A stretch of DNA of 39,952 nucleotides. Source: Acetothermia bacterium UBA7521 (GTDB lineage Bacteria > Bipolaricaulota > Bipolaricaulia > Bipolaricaulales > Bipolaricaulaceae). This document shows positions 15,970 through 23,130 of the stretch, piece by piece. How positions within the stretch are numbered: position 1 is the stretch's first letter; each line of letters begins with the position of its first letter. The stretch lies in contig DLNB01000009.1 in assembly GCA_002479455.1 (NCBI GenBank), forward strand, positions 700 to 40,651. Direction: 5' to 3'. Position numbers and translations under genes: made by a program. Below the pieces are notes generated by a model. It saw nothing but the letters and a program-made list of their open reading frames with translations. It searched no databases and was not told the DNA's origin.

Positions 15970-16665
15970 TCATCGTGTCCCACCAGGGCCCGGCTCGCGG
16001 CGACCGAACAGCAGCCGCCCTTCCACACCCAGCTGCAGCTCGACGGTGGGAACGAGGATGAGGGTCGCCCGCAGGTCCATGCTATCCAGCGCCCGGACCA
16101 GGAACCCTGCCTTCACCTTCAGGTCCATGGCTTCTACCTCGACCACCACCCGCACTGTCTCGGCCAAGGCGAACTGCGCGATGGCGTGGGGGGTCGAGAA
16201 GAGGACTGGCCAACAACTCCACCGGTCACAGTGCCGGCCCGTCACAACCGTGAGTCCGGCGTCCAGCCAGAGTGAGGTACCGACCTGGAGACCGAGAACG
16301 ATGCCCACGTGAAGCTCTTGGCTCCCCGAACCGGTCCAGTACCAATAGCTGACCGGAAGCGCCATCTTCAGGTCTGGCCCGAGGCTGAACGCGAACTTCC
16401 CGCCCACGTTGAACGTCCCGCGAAGGGCCGCGATGGGCCACAGCCCGACCTGGAGATCCGACGTGATGCCGTAGTTGACGTAAAGCGACGCTGGCTCGGT
16501 CACTGACACCACACCGATCTGCAGTTCCCTGGCTCGCAGCGTGTACGCGGTGGGCCGCGCCAGGCCCCACGTGGGCGGGACATCGTGAAAACCCTGCGCT
16601 GCGCCGGATGCCCCCACGGCAACCAGCAGCCCGACGGCCAACGTGAGCAACGCGATGTTCTTCAT
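15970..16665 (-). CDS. barrel-like exported protein A
   Basis: A 231-residue exported protein with a clear signal peptide (MKNIALLTLAVGLLVAVGASGAAQ). The ATG at 16665 is preceded by GAGGAGG. After the signal comes FHDVPPTWG...AYTLRARELQIG, shared with protein B, and both share LD-MDL near the C-terminus (LDSMDLRATL here, LDFMDLKLAV in B). The body has many alternating strands and a large number of glycines and aromatics, as beta-barrel proteins do. It lies 44 bases after the propeller lipoprotein and 49 bases before the serpin, so the three are surely co-transcribed. Function unknown. Confidence 0.7.
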   Translation of the reverse strand: MKNIALLTLAVGLLVAVGASGAAQGFHDVPPTWGLARPTAYTLRARELQIGVVSVTEPASLYVNYGITSDLQVGLWPIAALRGTFNVGGKFAFSLGPDLKMALPVSYWYWTGSGSQELHVGIVLGLQVGTSLWLDAGLTVVTGRHCDRWSCWPVLFSTPHAIAQFALAETVRVVVEVEAMDLKVKAGFLVRALDSMDLRATLILVPTVELQLGVEGRLLFGRREPGPGGTR

Positions 16666-16709
16666 CTGTCCTCCTCTACCACCTATGCAACACAAGGCAT
16701 CCTGGTATC

Positions 16710-19292
16710 TCAAGGCGCAACCGGTGACCAGGCAGGAGCCACGTCCATGGCGGGGTGATCGGTAAGCCTGCGCAGGTTGGTCCCATCTGCGTTCATCACG
16801 TAAATCTCCATGTTGCCATCGCGATCTGATACAAAGGCGATCTTTGTGCCGTCGGGCGACCAGGCAGGGTCCTCGTCGCGGGCGGGATGATTGGTGAGCC
16901 TGCGCTGGTTTGTCCCATCCGCACTCATTACGCAGATCTCAGAGTTGCCGTCGCGAGATGAGACGAAGGCAATTCTCGTCCCGTCCGGTGACCAGGCAGG
17001 CTCCCAATCATAGTCGGGATGATGGGTGAGGCGAAGTTCGTTTCCTCCGTCCGCGTCCGTCATGTAGATATCGGCGTTGCCGTCGCGCCATGACGCGAAG
17101 GCCAGCTTTGTGCCGTCGGGCGACCAGGACGGGCATCGTCGATTGTCCCCGATTAACTGAGGGGTCAGACGACGGATCCCGCTCCCGTCAGCGCTCATCA
17201 GGTAGATGTCCCCCCAATTGCTGTCTCGAAATGAGACGAATGCAATCCTTGTTCCATCCGGTGACCAGGCGAGTTCCCAAGACCCATCGTCGTGAAGGCG
17301 GCGGACGTTGCCTCCATCGGCGTCCATCACGTAGATGCCAGCGAGCCCTGACACAAAGGCGATCCTCGTGCCATCGGGTGACCAGGTCGGCTCGCGATCC
17401 CAGCCGGGCCGATGGGTAAGGCGACGCACGTCCGTGCCGTCGGCACGCATCACGAAGATCTCACTATCTCCTTCGTTGCGCCACGAAGCGAACGCAATCT
17501 GTCCCATGGCCGGCCCACCGGCCGGCTGCACGCTGATCGAGAGCTGCCGCTGGGCCGTCTGTCCTGCGTTGTCCTGCACCTGCACTGTGAACGGGAATGT
17601 CCCCGCTGTCGTCGGGGTGCCGCTGATCGTCGCCCCGCTCAAGCTCAGACCAGGCGGCAGGCTCCCGCTCGGTAGCGACCACGCGTAGGGCGGTGTGCCC
17701 CCACTTGCCGCAAGCGTCGCGTTGTAGCTCGCTCCCACAGTGCCATCGGGCAGGGAGGTCGTGGTGATCACGAGATCGGCCGGAGCCTGCCCACCTGCTG
17801 TACTGAACGAGACACCAGACCCGGTGGTTGTGTCGGCGCTGTTGGTGGCCACGATCCGGAAGTGGTAGGTGGTATTGGGGGAGAGTCCGGTTAGGTTGGC
17901 CGACACAGCGACATCGCTCGTCCCAGCCGGAATGGATTGGGCGGGAGTCCTGTTGCCGTAGGCGGTTGAGGTGCCCCACTCGAAGTACGCCGAGGTTTCC
18001 AATCCGTTGGGATTGACCGTCCCGTTCAACGTCGCTCCACTTGTCGTAATGCTGTTGGCTGCCCCTGTGGTGACCGTGGGCGCTGCACCTGGAGATGGGG
18101 GCTGGCGTGGATAAGTGAGACCGACCGCGATCCGCGGAACCAGTCCGAACACATACGCGCTGGCAATACCGAGCATAGCCACCGCTTCCGCCTCCACACC
18201 AACCTCAAAAACGTAGTTGCCCGCTGGCAGCGATCTGGCCTCGTAATTGATCCATTCTTCATGGCCATACCTTTCGAGTGCAGCCACGTAATCGGCAACA
18301 TTTCCCAGGTCTCCAATCGCCTTGGCAGCTGTAACCAAGCACTTGACAGATGCAGGTATTAGCGTTCCTTTGCTTACAATCGTCAGCGCCAATGAAGCGG
18401 CGTCAAGCCATCCAAACAGGGGATCGATCACTTTGTGCGTCCTAGGGGGTGTGCGTGAGGCCTTGTAGGGACCTACTCGTAGTAATGCTGTCGCACTCAT
18501 GGCCAGGGGTGGAGGCACAGCGGTGACGGAACCAGCCGTATATAGGACTTGCGCCATAATGCTAACGTCCGCATCATCGTAAGGGATCGTAATGAGGATA
18601 CGCTGAAATGCCTCTGCCAGCGCTCCACCAATGCCACGAACATCGCTGTACGCCCCCAACGCCCCGGACCTTTCATCAGCGCTGCGAATGCTTCTGCCTC
18701 CCGCACCCGCAAAGCCCCATACATAAGCGCTTCCAAATTCCAGCTCGCCTTCGGTGCCGCCCCCGGGTTTGTAGACAATACTCACAGTCTGCCGCGCTGG
18801 TCGCACCTCGTTCCTTCGTTCCGCAGGCGGGGGCACCACTTGTGATTCCAGTCTTCGCAGACTTGTGTGTACACTCACGTTGATTTGGGCCCTCGCCATA
18901 AGTACGTCATAGATGGCCTGCGTCACCGGGCCGAGTGTCTGCAAATCGGCTACGCCTTGCTCCAACAATGGATCAAGCGTCTCCTTAATTACCTGCCATC
19001 TGGCAGGGTCCAGCCCTTGCCTGAGTTCCTCAAGCAGCCAAGTTACATCATCACGGATGAGATCGATCTGCCTTTCGGACAGCGTGAGAATGCCCGAGCC
19101 CGTTTCCAGCCGTGCCAACTGCTCAGGTGTAAGCTGCAGCGCATCTACCAGGCGGTCCCGCGGGTCTTCCACGGTCAGCGGTGAGGGCTCCGGCGGTGCG
19201 AACAGCCACCCACATCCACCCAAGCTCAGCAGTCCCACGCAAAGGCAAACAACCAGTGCCATCCTGCCCAGTCCCACACCCCCTGGACCCAT
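16710..19292 (-). CDS. large lipoprotein with fibronectin-type, Ig-like and TolB-like propeller domains
   Basis: An 860-residue lipoprotein (LSLGGC). Residues about 20-410 are an unrecognised, partly helical region (QLTPEQLARLETG, LSERQIDLIRDDV). A fibronectin-III-like domain follows (about 418-512: GATLNGTVNPNGLETSAYFEWG), then a putative Ig domain of the He_PIG type (about 515-605: LPDGTVGASYNATLAASGGTPPY), then six PD40/WD40-like repeats (A-F-V-S-x-R-D-G-N-x-x-I-Y-V-M-x-A-D-G), like the TolB propeller. I prefer the ATG at 19292 because GGGAGGGG is eight bases upstream; ATG 19298 is also possible. Opens the serpin operon and may be a surface scaffold. The 18.1-19 kb part looks less GC-rich than its neighbours. 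Confidence 0.82.
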   Translation of the reverse strand: MGPGGVGLGRMALVVCLCVGLLSLGGCGWLFAPPEPSPLTVEDPRDRLVDALQLTPEQLARLETGSGILTLSERQIDLIRDDVTWLLEELRQGLDPARWQVIKETLDPLLEQGVADLQTLGPVTQAIYDVLMARAQINVSVHTSLRRLESQVVPPPAERRNEVRPARQTVSIVYKPGGGTEGELEFGSAYVWGFAGAGGRSIRSADERSGALGAYSDVRGIGGALAEAFQRILITIPYDDADVSIMAQVLYTAGSVTAVPPPLAMSATALLRVGPYKASRTPPRTHKVIDPLFGWLDAASLALTIVSKGTLIPASVKCLVTAAKAIGDLGNVADYVAALERYGHEEWINYEARSLPAGNYVFEVGVEAEAVAMLGIASAYVFGLVPRIAVGLTYPRQPPSPGAAPTVTTGAANSITTSGATLNGTVNPNGLETSAYFEWGTSTAYGNRTPAQSIPAGTSDVAVSANLTGLSPNTTYHFRIVATNSADTTTGSGVSFSTAGGQAPADLVITTTSLPDGTVGASYNATLAASGGTPPYAWSLPSGSLPPGLSLSGATISGTPTTAGTFPFTVQVQDNAGQTAQRQLSISVQPAGGPAMGQIAFASWRNEGDSEIFVMRADGTDVRRLTHRPGWDREPTWSPDGTRIAFVSGLAGIYVMDADGGNVRRLHDDGSWELAWSPDGTRIAFVSFRDSNWGDIYLMSADGSGIRRLTPQLIGDNRRCPSWSPDGTKLAFASWRDGNADIYMTDADGGNELRLTHHPDYDWEPAWSPDGTRIAFVSSRDGNSEICVMSADGTNQRRLTNHPARDEDPAWSPDGTKIAFVSDRDGNMEIYVMNADGTNLRRLTDHPAMDVAPAWSPVAP
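16720..17510 (-). repeat. six tandem propeller repeats, about 130-140 bases each
   Basis: Within the propeller lipoprotein, units with GACCAGGC...CCCGACGG-type ends recur about every 130 bases and encode PAWSPDGT-xIAFVSxRDG. Blades 4 to 6 are most alike, so they may have arisen by recent internal duplication. Confidence 0.75.
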
Positions 19293-19322
19293 TGCCATCC
19301 CCTCCCGTTCTTGACAGGCCCT

Positions 19323-19537
19323 TTCATCGGGAATTGGACCAACCAGTGCTCCATGCGCATCTTCCGCGGCACACCCGGCTCACGATCTCCCTTGTCACGG
19401 CGCGGGCGATGTCGCGAGGGCTGGCCTGCCTGCTGCAGGCAGGCCCCAAACCGGATCCCGAAGATCTCCATCCCACTGGCATCGCGCAACGACCGCCCCG
19501 CCAGCCCAGCCATGCCGCGCAGCCCACTCATCTCAGG
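19323..19537 (-). pseudogene. frameshifted remnant of a CsgG-like gene C-terminus
   Basis: Just after hicB, one frame reads SGMEIFGIRFGA and, after a break, another reads ASPRDIARAVTREIVSRV. Together they match the end of the CsgG-like protein at 20007-21053, SGLEIFGLRFGASPRDIARAVADQIAARV. The break is a 19-base palindromic insertion, CCTGCCTGCTGCAGGCAGG (19429-19451 region), absent from the intact copy and shifting the frame by one. Because the copies differ at many bases, this is a decayed tandem paralogue rather than a recent duplication. HicAB lies between the copies. Confidence 0.7.
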
Positions 19538-19761
19538 GGCTCCCCGGAGGGAACCTCGACCCGCCCTACGAAGAGCTCCTCCTCCTGCGGCGCTTGCTGC
19601 CCGTCTTCCCTCAGTGCATCCAGATGCGTCTCGATCGCCTCGCGCACGTGGGCCAGCGCCTCCTCCACCGTCTCCCCCTGGGACAGGCACCCCGGCAACG
19701 CCGGCACTTCCACCCAGTACCCCCCCTCCTCGGCCCTATGAACGATCACCGTATAGCCCAT
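19528..19761 (-). CDS. hicB: HicB-family antitoxin
   Basis: A 77-residue protein of the HicB RNase H-like fold (YTVIVHRAEEGGYWVEVPALPGCLSQGETVEEALAHVREAIETHLDAL), the antitoxin to HicA. The C-terminus is short, with no clear DNA-binding ribbon-helix-helix domain, as in the short HicB type. It follows hicA by 13 bases; GGAGG lies upstream of the ATG. Paired with hicA in the usual toxin-first order. Confidence 0.93.
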   Translation of the reverse strand: MGYTVIVHRAEEGGYWVEVPALPGCLSQGETVEEALAHVREAIETHLDALREDGQQAPQEEELFVGRVEVPSGEPLR

Positions 19762-19774
19762 CGTCTGGCGCCTC

Positions 19775-20002
19775 CTACACGAGCTCCGAGAACCGCTCCT
19801 CCGTCAGGCCAGCCCTCCTGATCGCCGCCTTCAGGAGCCCCACCTTCAGCTCTCCGGTTCGAGGGACCGTGACTGTCATCCCGTTCGGCATCTTGATGTT
19901 GGCGTGACTCCCTCGGCCCATCCGAAGGACACCGCCCGCTCTGATGAAGGCTCGAACCGCGTCCTCGCCCTTGATGCCGCGCAGCTGCCGCCCCTCTGCC
20001 AC
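19775..20002 (-). CDS. hicA: HicA-family mRNA interferase toxin
   Basis: A 75-residue double-stranded-RNA-binding-fold toxin. The catalytic histidine is H33 in GRGSHANIKMPNG, followed by VTVPRTGELKVGLLKAAIRRAGLTEERF, the family's C-terminal helix. HicA cleaves mRNA and tmRNA and slows growth when released. It starts with GTG at 20002; GGAGG is seven bases upstream and lies over the stop codon of the CsgG-like gene, four bases away. The toxin may thus be transcribed from the envelope gene's promoter; no separate promoter is obvious. Confidence 0.93.
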   Translation of the reverse strand: MAEGRQLRGIKGEDAVRAFIRAGGVLRMGRGSHANIKMPNGMTVTVPRTGELKVGLLKAAIRRAGLTEERFSELV

Positions 20003-20006
20003 AAGT

Positions 20007-21053
20007 CTACCTCCGGCACTGCAGGCCGACCCGCGCGGCGATCTGGTCGGCCACAGCGCGGGCGATGTCGCGGGGACTGGCCCCGAACCGGAGCCCGAAG
20101 ATCTCCAGCCCGGATACGTTCACCATCACCTCGAACGCCTGGAACTCGGCGGTGGCCACGTCGAGGACCCGCACGTCCACCGTCACCCACACCATCACCC
20201 CGTGGAACAGCAGGTTCAGGAGAGGGAGGTCGATCGTCGGGGTCACAATCTCCTTCCAGTCGGTGATGATGCCCTCCACCAGGTAGTCGGCAGCCATTGC
20301 CCGCGCGGTCCGGCACCCGCGCTCGGAGAGGGCGGTCTCGGTGGCCGTCGCGAACAGGCGCCCGATGTCAACGTTTCGGATCCACACCCCGCTCCGGTTC
20401 TCGAAGTCGAGCGCCCCGAACGTCGGCGCAGATGGAGTACAGTCCTTGAAGCAGCGCGTGGGGTACGGGTACCGCTGGGTGATGGCTCGGGCCAGCGTGC
20501 AGGCGATCTTGTCGCCGGCCCGCTCGAGGGACTTCTTGCCCGCCAGCTCGGCGGAGAAGTCCACCCCGCCTGTGTGCAGCGCCTCGGCGGCGAGGATCCG
20601 CCCGGTAGAGACCTCGACCGCCCGCACCTCGACCCGCGCCCGGCCGTCCTGAAGCCTGGGCTGCCCGGGGATCCGCAACGCCTCGAACACGGTCACGGTG
20701 GACACGGCCTCTCCTACAACCAGGATGTCGGCCGCAACCCCGTTCCGTGCCGCCAGCGCACGGATGGCCGTGGTGTCGCCGGCCAGGGCCTGCTTGACCT
20801 GGCGTTCCAGATCGCCCATCCCGGCCGGGGTCGCGCGGAGGACGCGGATGTGCACAAGGTCTACCACGTTGAATCTGTAGCTCAGGAAGTGCTTGATGAT
20901 CGCTGTTTCCGCCGCTGGGTCGGGGATGGGACGCGGAATACGCTCGATGATCACCGTCTCCGGGATCACCACCGCCACTGTGGGACATGCTTGCCCAAGA
21001 CCCACCAACCCAGCGAAGAGAAGAAACGCCGCTGACGCCACCCACCTCGCCAT
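20007..21053 (-). CDS. secreted CsgG/FlgT-like protein with two repeated domains
   Basis: A 348-residue exported protein. Signal peptide MARWVASAAFLLFAGLVGLGQA with GAGGGGGAGG before the ATG at 21053. The mature protein has two copies of a CsgG/FlgT-type alpha-beta fold: residues about 35-185 (AADILVVGEAVSTVTVFEA ... RVEVRAVEVSTGRILAAEALHTGG) and about 205-345 (FENRSGVWIRNVDIGRLFATATETALSERG ... DYLVEGIITDW ... DVRVLDVATAEF). CsgG-fold proteins form outer-membrane or periplasmic complexes. The last 45 residues are repeated in the decayed copy downstream. It heads the serpin cluster region and has a promoter about 95 bases upstream. Family call from fold-level resemblance only. Confidence 0.72.
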   Translation of the reverse strand: MARWVASAAFLLFAGLVGLGQACPTVAVVIPETVIIERIPRPIPDPAAETAIIKHFLSYRFNVVDLVHIRVLRATPAGMGDLERQVKQALAGDTTAIRALAARNGVAADILVVGEAVSTVTVFEALRIPGQPRLQDGRARVEVRAVEVSTGRILAAEALHTGGVDFSAELAGKKSLERAGDKIACTLARAITQRYPYPTRCFKDCTPSAPTFGALDFENRSGVWIRNVDIGRLFATATETALSERGCRTARAMAADYLVEGIITDWKEIVTPTIDLPLLNLLFHGVMVWVTVDVRVLDVATAEFQAFEVMVNVSGLEIFGLRFGASPRDIARAVADQIAARVGLQCRR

Positions 21054-21148
21054 GCCCTCCCCCTCTGTTCCGACCGTGGTCTGCAAGCCGTGAGCCGCTA
21101 ACCTCGGGCGGCTTACGCCCCCGCCCCTTCGACAGCTGAACGTAGTGC

Positions 21149-21178
21149 ACCATACCATGAAGCGAGGCTGAGCGTCAA
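21149..21178 (-). promoter_or_regulatory. promoter of the CsgG-like gene
   Basis: Minus strand TTGACG (21178-21173), 18 bases, TATGGT (21154-21149). It would give a leader of about 90 bases before the ATG at 21053 and could drive hicAB as well. Confidence 0.5.
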
Positions 21179-21326
21179 GTCTGGTCCCTGAACTGCGGCC
21201 TTCCGTCCCATTCATCTTTCGTTAGTCGCAGGGCAGGAAGACCTCGGAACCGTACGCACTTCATAGTGCGGCGATGGTCACAAGCTTGTACCAGCTCTAC
21301 CGAAGTGAGCATCCCGGATGCTGCGT

Positions 21327-21507
21327 CTCACCGCTAAGTGCGCAGAGACCGCCGAGAACACCCGGTCTGGAGTTGAATCCAAGTCCCCGAGGTCTTGTAG
21401 CGTCGCAGCTGGTCTGCGACGAACGATCGTCGGGGACGAACCCCGACGCTACGAATCTCTTCTCTCTGCGAACTCCGCGGTCTCGGTCACGCGGTGTCCG
21501 CGGTGAG
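21327..21507. repeat. palindrome-rich intergenic element with terminal inverted repeats
   Basis: About 180 bases bounded by CTCACCGC (21327) and its reverse complement GCGGTGAG (ends 21507). Inside each end is related text (GCAGAGACCGCCGAGAAC left, its near inverse right). The centre has an outer stem GTAGCGTCG/CGACGCTAC (21397-21405, 21444-21452) enclosing two perfect 8-base hairpins, CGTCGCAG-CTGGT-CTGCGACG (21401-21421) and CGTCGGGG-ACGAA-CCCCGACG (21428-21448). It has no coding frame. It resembles MITE- or REP-type intergenic repeats. Confidence 0.6.
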
Positions 21508-21557
21508 ATCGGGTTGTTGACGCCTTGGTGGCTTCGTGGTCGCGTGGGGCACGCAAG

Positions 21558-22310
21558 CTAACGGCGCGCCGCGTGGACGATGGCGGCGAACGCGTCCGGG
21601 TCGAGCGACGCCCCGCCCACGAGCGCCCCGTCCACGTCGGGGAGGCGGAGGAACTCCCGGGCGTTGTCGGGCTTGACGGATCCCCCGTACTGGACCCGGA
21701 TCTCGTCACCCTGGGCTCCGAAACGATCGCGGAGCCAGGTTCGGATCTGGCTCGCCATGGCTTGGGCGTCGGCGGGCTGGGCGGCCACGCCGGTCCCGAT
21801 CGCCCACACCGGCTCGTAGGCGATCACGAGCCGTTGCGGATTGTCGCCTAGCCCGGCGACGCCTCTCTCCAGTTGCCGCTCGACAACCGCCCACGCCCTC
21901 TCGGCGCGGCGCTCATCCAAGGTCTCCCCCACGCACAGAATCGGTGCCAGCCTGTGCGCGGTTGCTGCCTGCACCTTGCGGCCGACGAACGCGTCGTCCT
22001 CGCCGAACACGTGCCGCCGCTCGGAGTGGCCACACAGGACGTAGCGAACGCCGAGGTCGACGAGTTGCCCCACCGACACCTCGCCGGTATAGGCGCCTGC
22101 CGGCTCAGGGTGGACGTTCTGGGCCCCTAACGCTATCGCGGTCCCCGTGAGAAGCCGCCTCGCCTCGGACAAGGCGGTGAACGACGGGAACACGGCCACC
22201 TCCGTCGCCTGTTCGGAGAGAAGCAGATCGAGGAGGCGTACGAGATAGGTCCGCGCCTCGGGGATCGTCTTGTGCATCTTCCAGTTCGCAGCGATCAGCG
22301 GTACGCGCAC
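21558..22310 (-). CDS. tpiA: triosephosphate isomerase
   Basis: A 250-residue TIM-barrel enzyme interconverting dihydroxyacetone phosphate and glyceraldehyde 3-phosphate in glycolysis and gluconeogenesis. Catalytic K11 (ANWKMHK), H95 (CGHSERRH) and E166 (AYEPVWAIGTG) are present, as are the phosphate-binding QYGGSVKP and GALVGGASL. Starts with GTG at 22310; AGGAGG lies upstream. A much longer reading frame extends upstream but is not coding. Divergent from the slipin gene, with overlapping promoters. Confidence 0.97.
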   Translation of the reverse strand: MRVPLIAANWKMHKTIPEARTYLVRLLDLLLSEQATEVAVFPSFTALSEARRLLTGTAIALGAQNVHPEPAGAYTGEVSVGQLVDLGVRYVLCGHSERRHVFGEDDAFVGRKVQAATAHRLAPILCVGETLDERRAERAWAVVERQLERGVAGLGDNPQRLVIAYEPVWAIGTGVAAQPADAQAMASQIRTWLRDRFGAQGDEIRVQYGGSVKPDNAREFLRLPDVDGALVGGASLDPDAFAAIVHAARR

Positions 22311-22327
22311 CTGTCCTCCTTTTCTGA

Positions 22328-22357
22328 TTGACAAACCCCATCCTAAGCGCCTATCAT
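22328..22357 (+). promoter_or_regulatory. promoter of the slipin operon
   Basis: TTGACA (22328-22333), 18 bases, TATCAT (22352-22357), among the best matches to consensus in the window. Leader about 20 bases with AGGAGG. It overlaps the opposing tpiA promoter. Confidence 0.65.
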
Positions 22358-22368
22358 GCCCAGGGCAA
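22340..22368 (-). promoter_or_regulatory. promoter of tpiA
   Basis: Minus strand TTGCCC (22368-22363), 17 bases, TAGGAT (22345-22340). The element overlaps the slipin promoter, so both polymerases could not bind together. Confidence 0.5.
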
Positions 22369-22383
22369 CCGAAGGAGGCGACG

Positions 22384-23130
22384 ATGATGACGTTTGTTGT
22401 GATCGCAGCGTTGGTGCTGTTGTTCCTCGCCAGCGCGATCAAGGTCGTTCGGGAATACGAACGGGGTGTGATCTTTCGCCTCGGCCGCCTCATCGGGGCG
22501 AAGGGACCTGGGCTTTTTCTCATTATCCCGCTCGTGGACAAGATGGTGAAGGTGGATCTGCGCACGATCACCCTCGACGTGCCTCCGCAGGAGGTCATCA
22601 CCCGTGACAACGTCCCGGTCAGCGTAAACGCTGTGGTGTACTTCCGGGTGATCGACCCCCAGGCATCCGTGGTAGAGGTGCTGGACTTCATCGAAGCCAC
22701 GCGGCAGATCTCGATGACCACGCTCCGCTCTGTGCTCGGACGGGTCGAGCTGGACGAGATCCTCGCAGAGCGGGAGAAGATCAACCGCGAGCTGCAGCAG
22801 ATCATCGACGAGCACACGGATCCGTGGGGGATGAAGGTGAGCACGGTCGAGATCAAGGACGTGAAGATCCCGACCGAAATGCAGCGGGCGATCGCCCGCC
22901 AGGCGGAAGCCGAGCGGGAGCGACGGAGCAAGGTCATCAACGCCGAAGGGGAGTTTCAGGCCGCGGAGAAGCTGCGGGAGGCGGCGGCGATCATGCGGCA
23001 AGCTCCCGGCGCCCTGCAGCTTCGCTACTTGCAGACCCTGTCCGAGATCTCCACCGAGAACGCGACCACCATTGTGTTTCCGATCCCACTCGAACTACTC
23101 GACGCGTTGCGCGGACGCAACCAGGGTTGA
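22384..23130 (+). CDS. slipin / stomatin-like SPFH protein
   Basis: A 248-residue membrane protein of the stomatin/prohibitin (SPFH, band 7) superfamily. One N-terminal hydrophobic segment (residues 2-19) is followed by KVVREYERGVIFRLGRLIGAKGPGLFLIIPLVDKMVKVDLRT, the band-7 core, RDNVPVSVNAVVYFRV, and the helical tail rich in alanine and glutamate (AIARQAEAERERRSKVINAEGEFQAAEKL). Such proteins assemble into membrane rings that organise lipid microdomains. The usual partner NfeD gene is not adjacent; instead a metallo-hydrolase follows with a 4-base overlap. GGAGG precedes the ATG at 22384. Confidence 0.95.
   Translation: MMTFVVIAALVLLFLASAIKVVREYERGVIFRLGRLIGAKGPGLFLIIPLVDKMVKVDLRTITLDVPPQEVITRDNVPVSVNAVVYFRVIDPQASVVEVLDFIEATRQISMTTLRSVLGRVELDEILAEREKINRELQQIIDEHTDPWGMKVSTVEIKDVKIPTEMQRAIARQAEAERERRSKVINAEGEFQAAEKLREAAAIMRQAPGALQLRYLQTLSEISTENATTIVFPIPLELLDALRGRNQG

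Noticed and set aside
16720..17510. Regular repeats considered as a CRISPR array
   Set aside because: The repeats are about 130 bases, translate to propeller blades in one frame and have no unique spacers.
20007..20130. Attachment-site duplication flanking hicAB
   Set aside because: The two flanking copies differ at many bases, so they are old paralogues rather than a recent direct repeat made by integration.
22311..22940. N-terminal extension giving a 460-residue version of triosephosphate isomerase
   Set aside because: The added part is serine- and arginine-rich, lies on the opposite strand of the slipin gene, and the isomerase has a normal start at 22310 with a ribosome-binding site.
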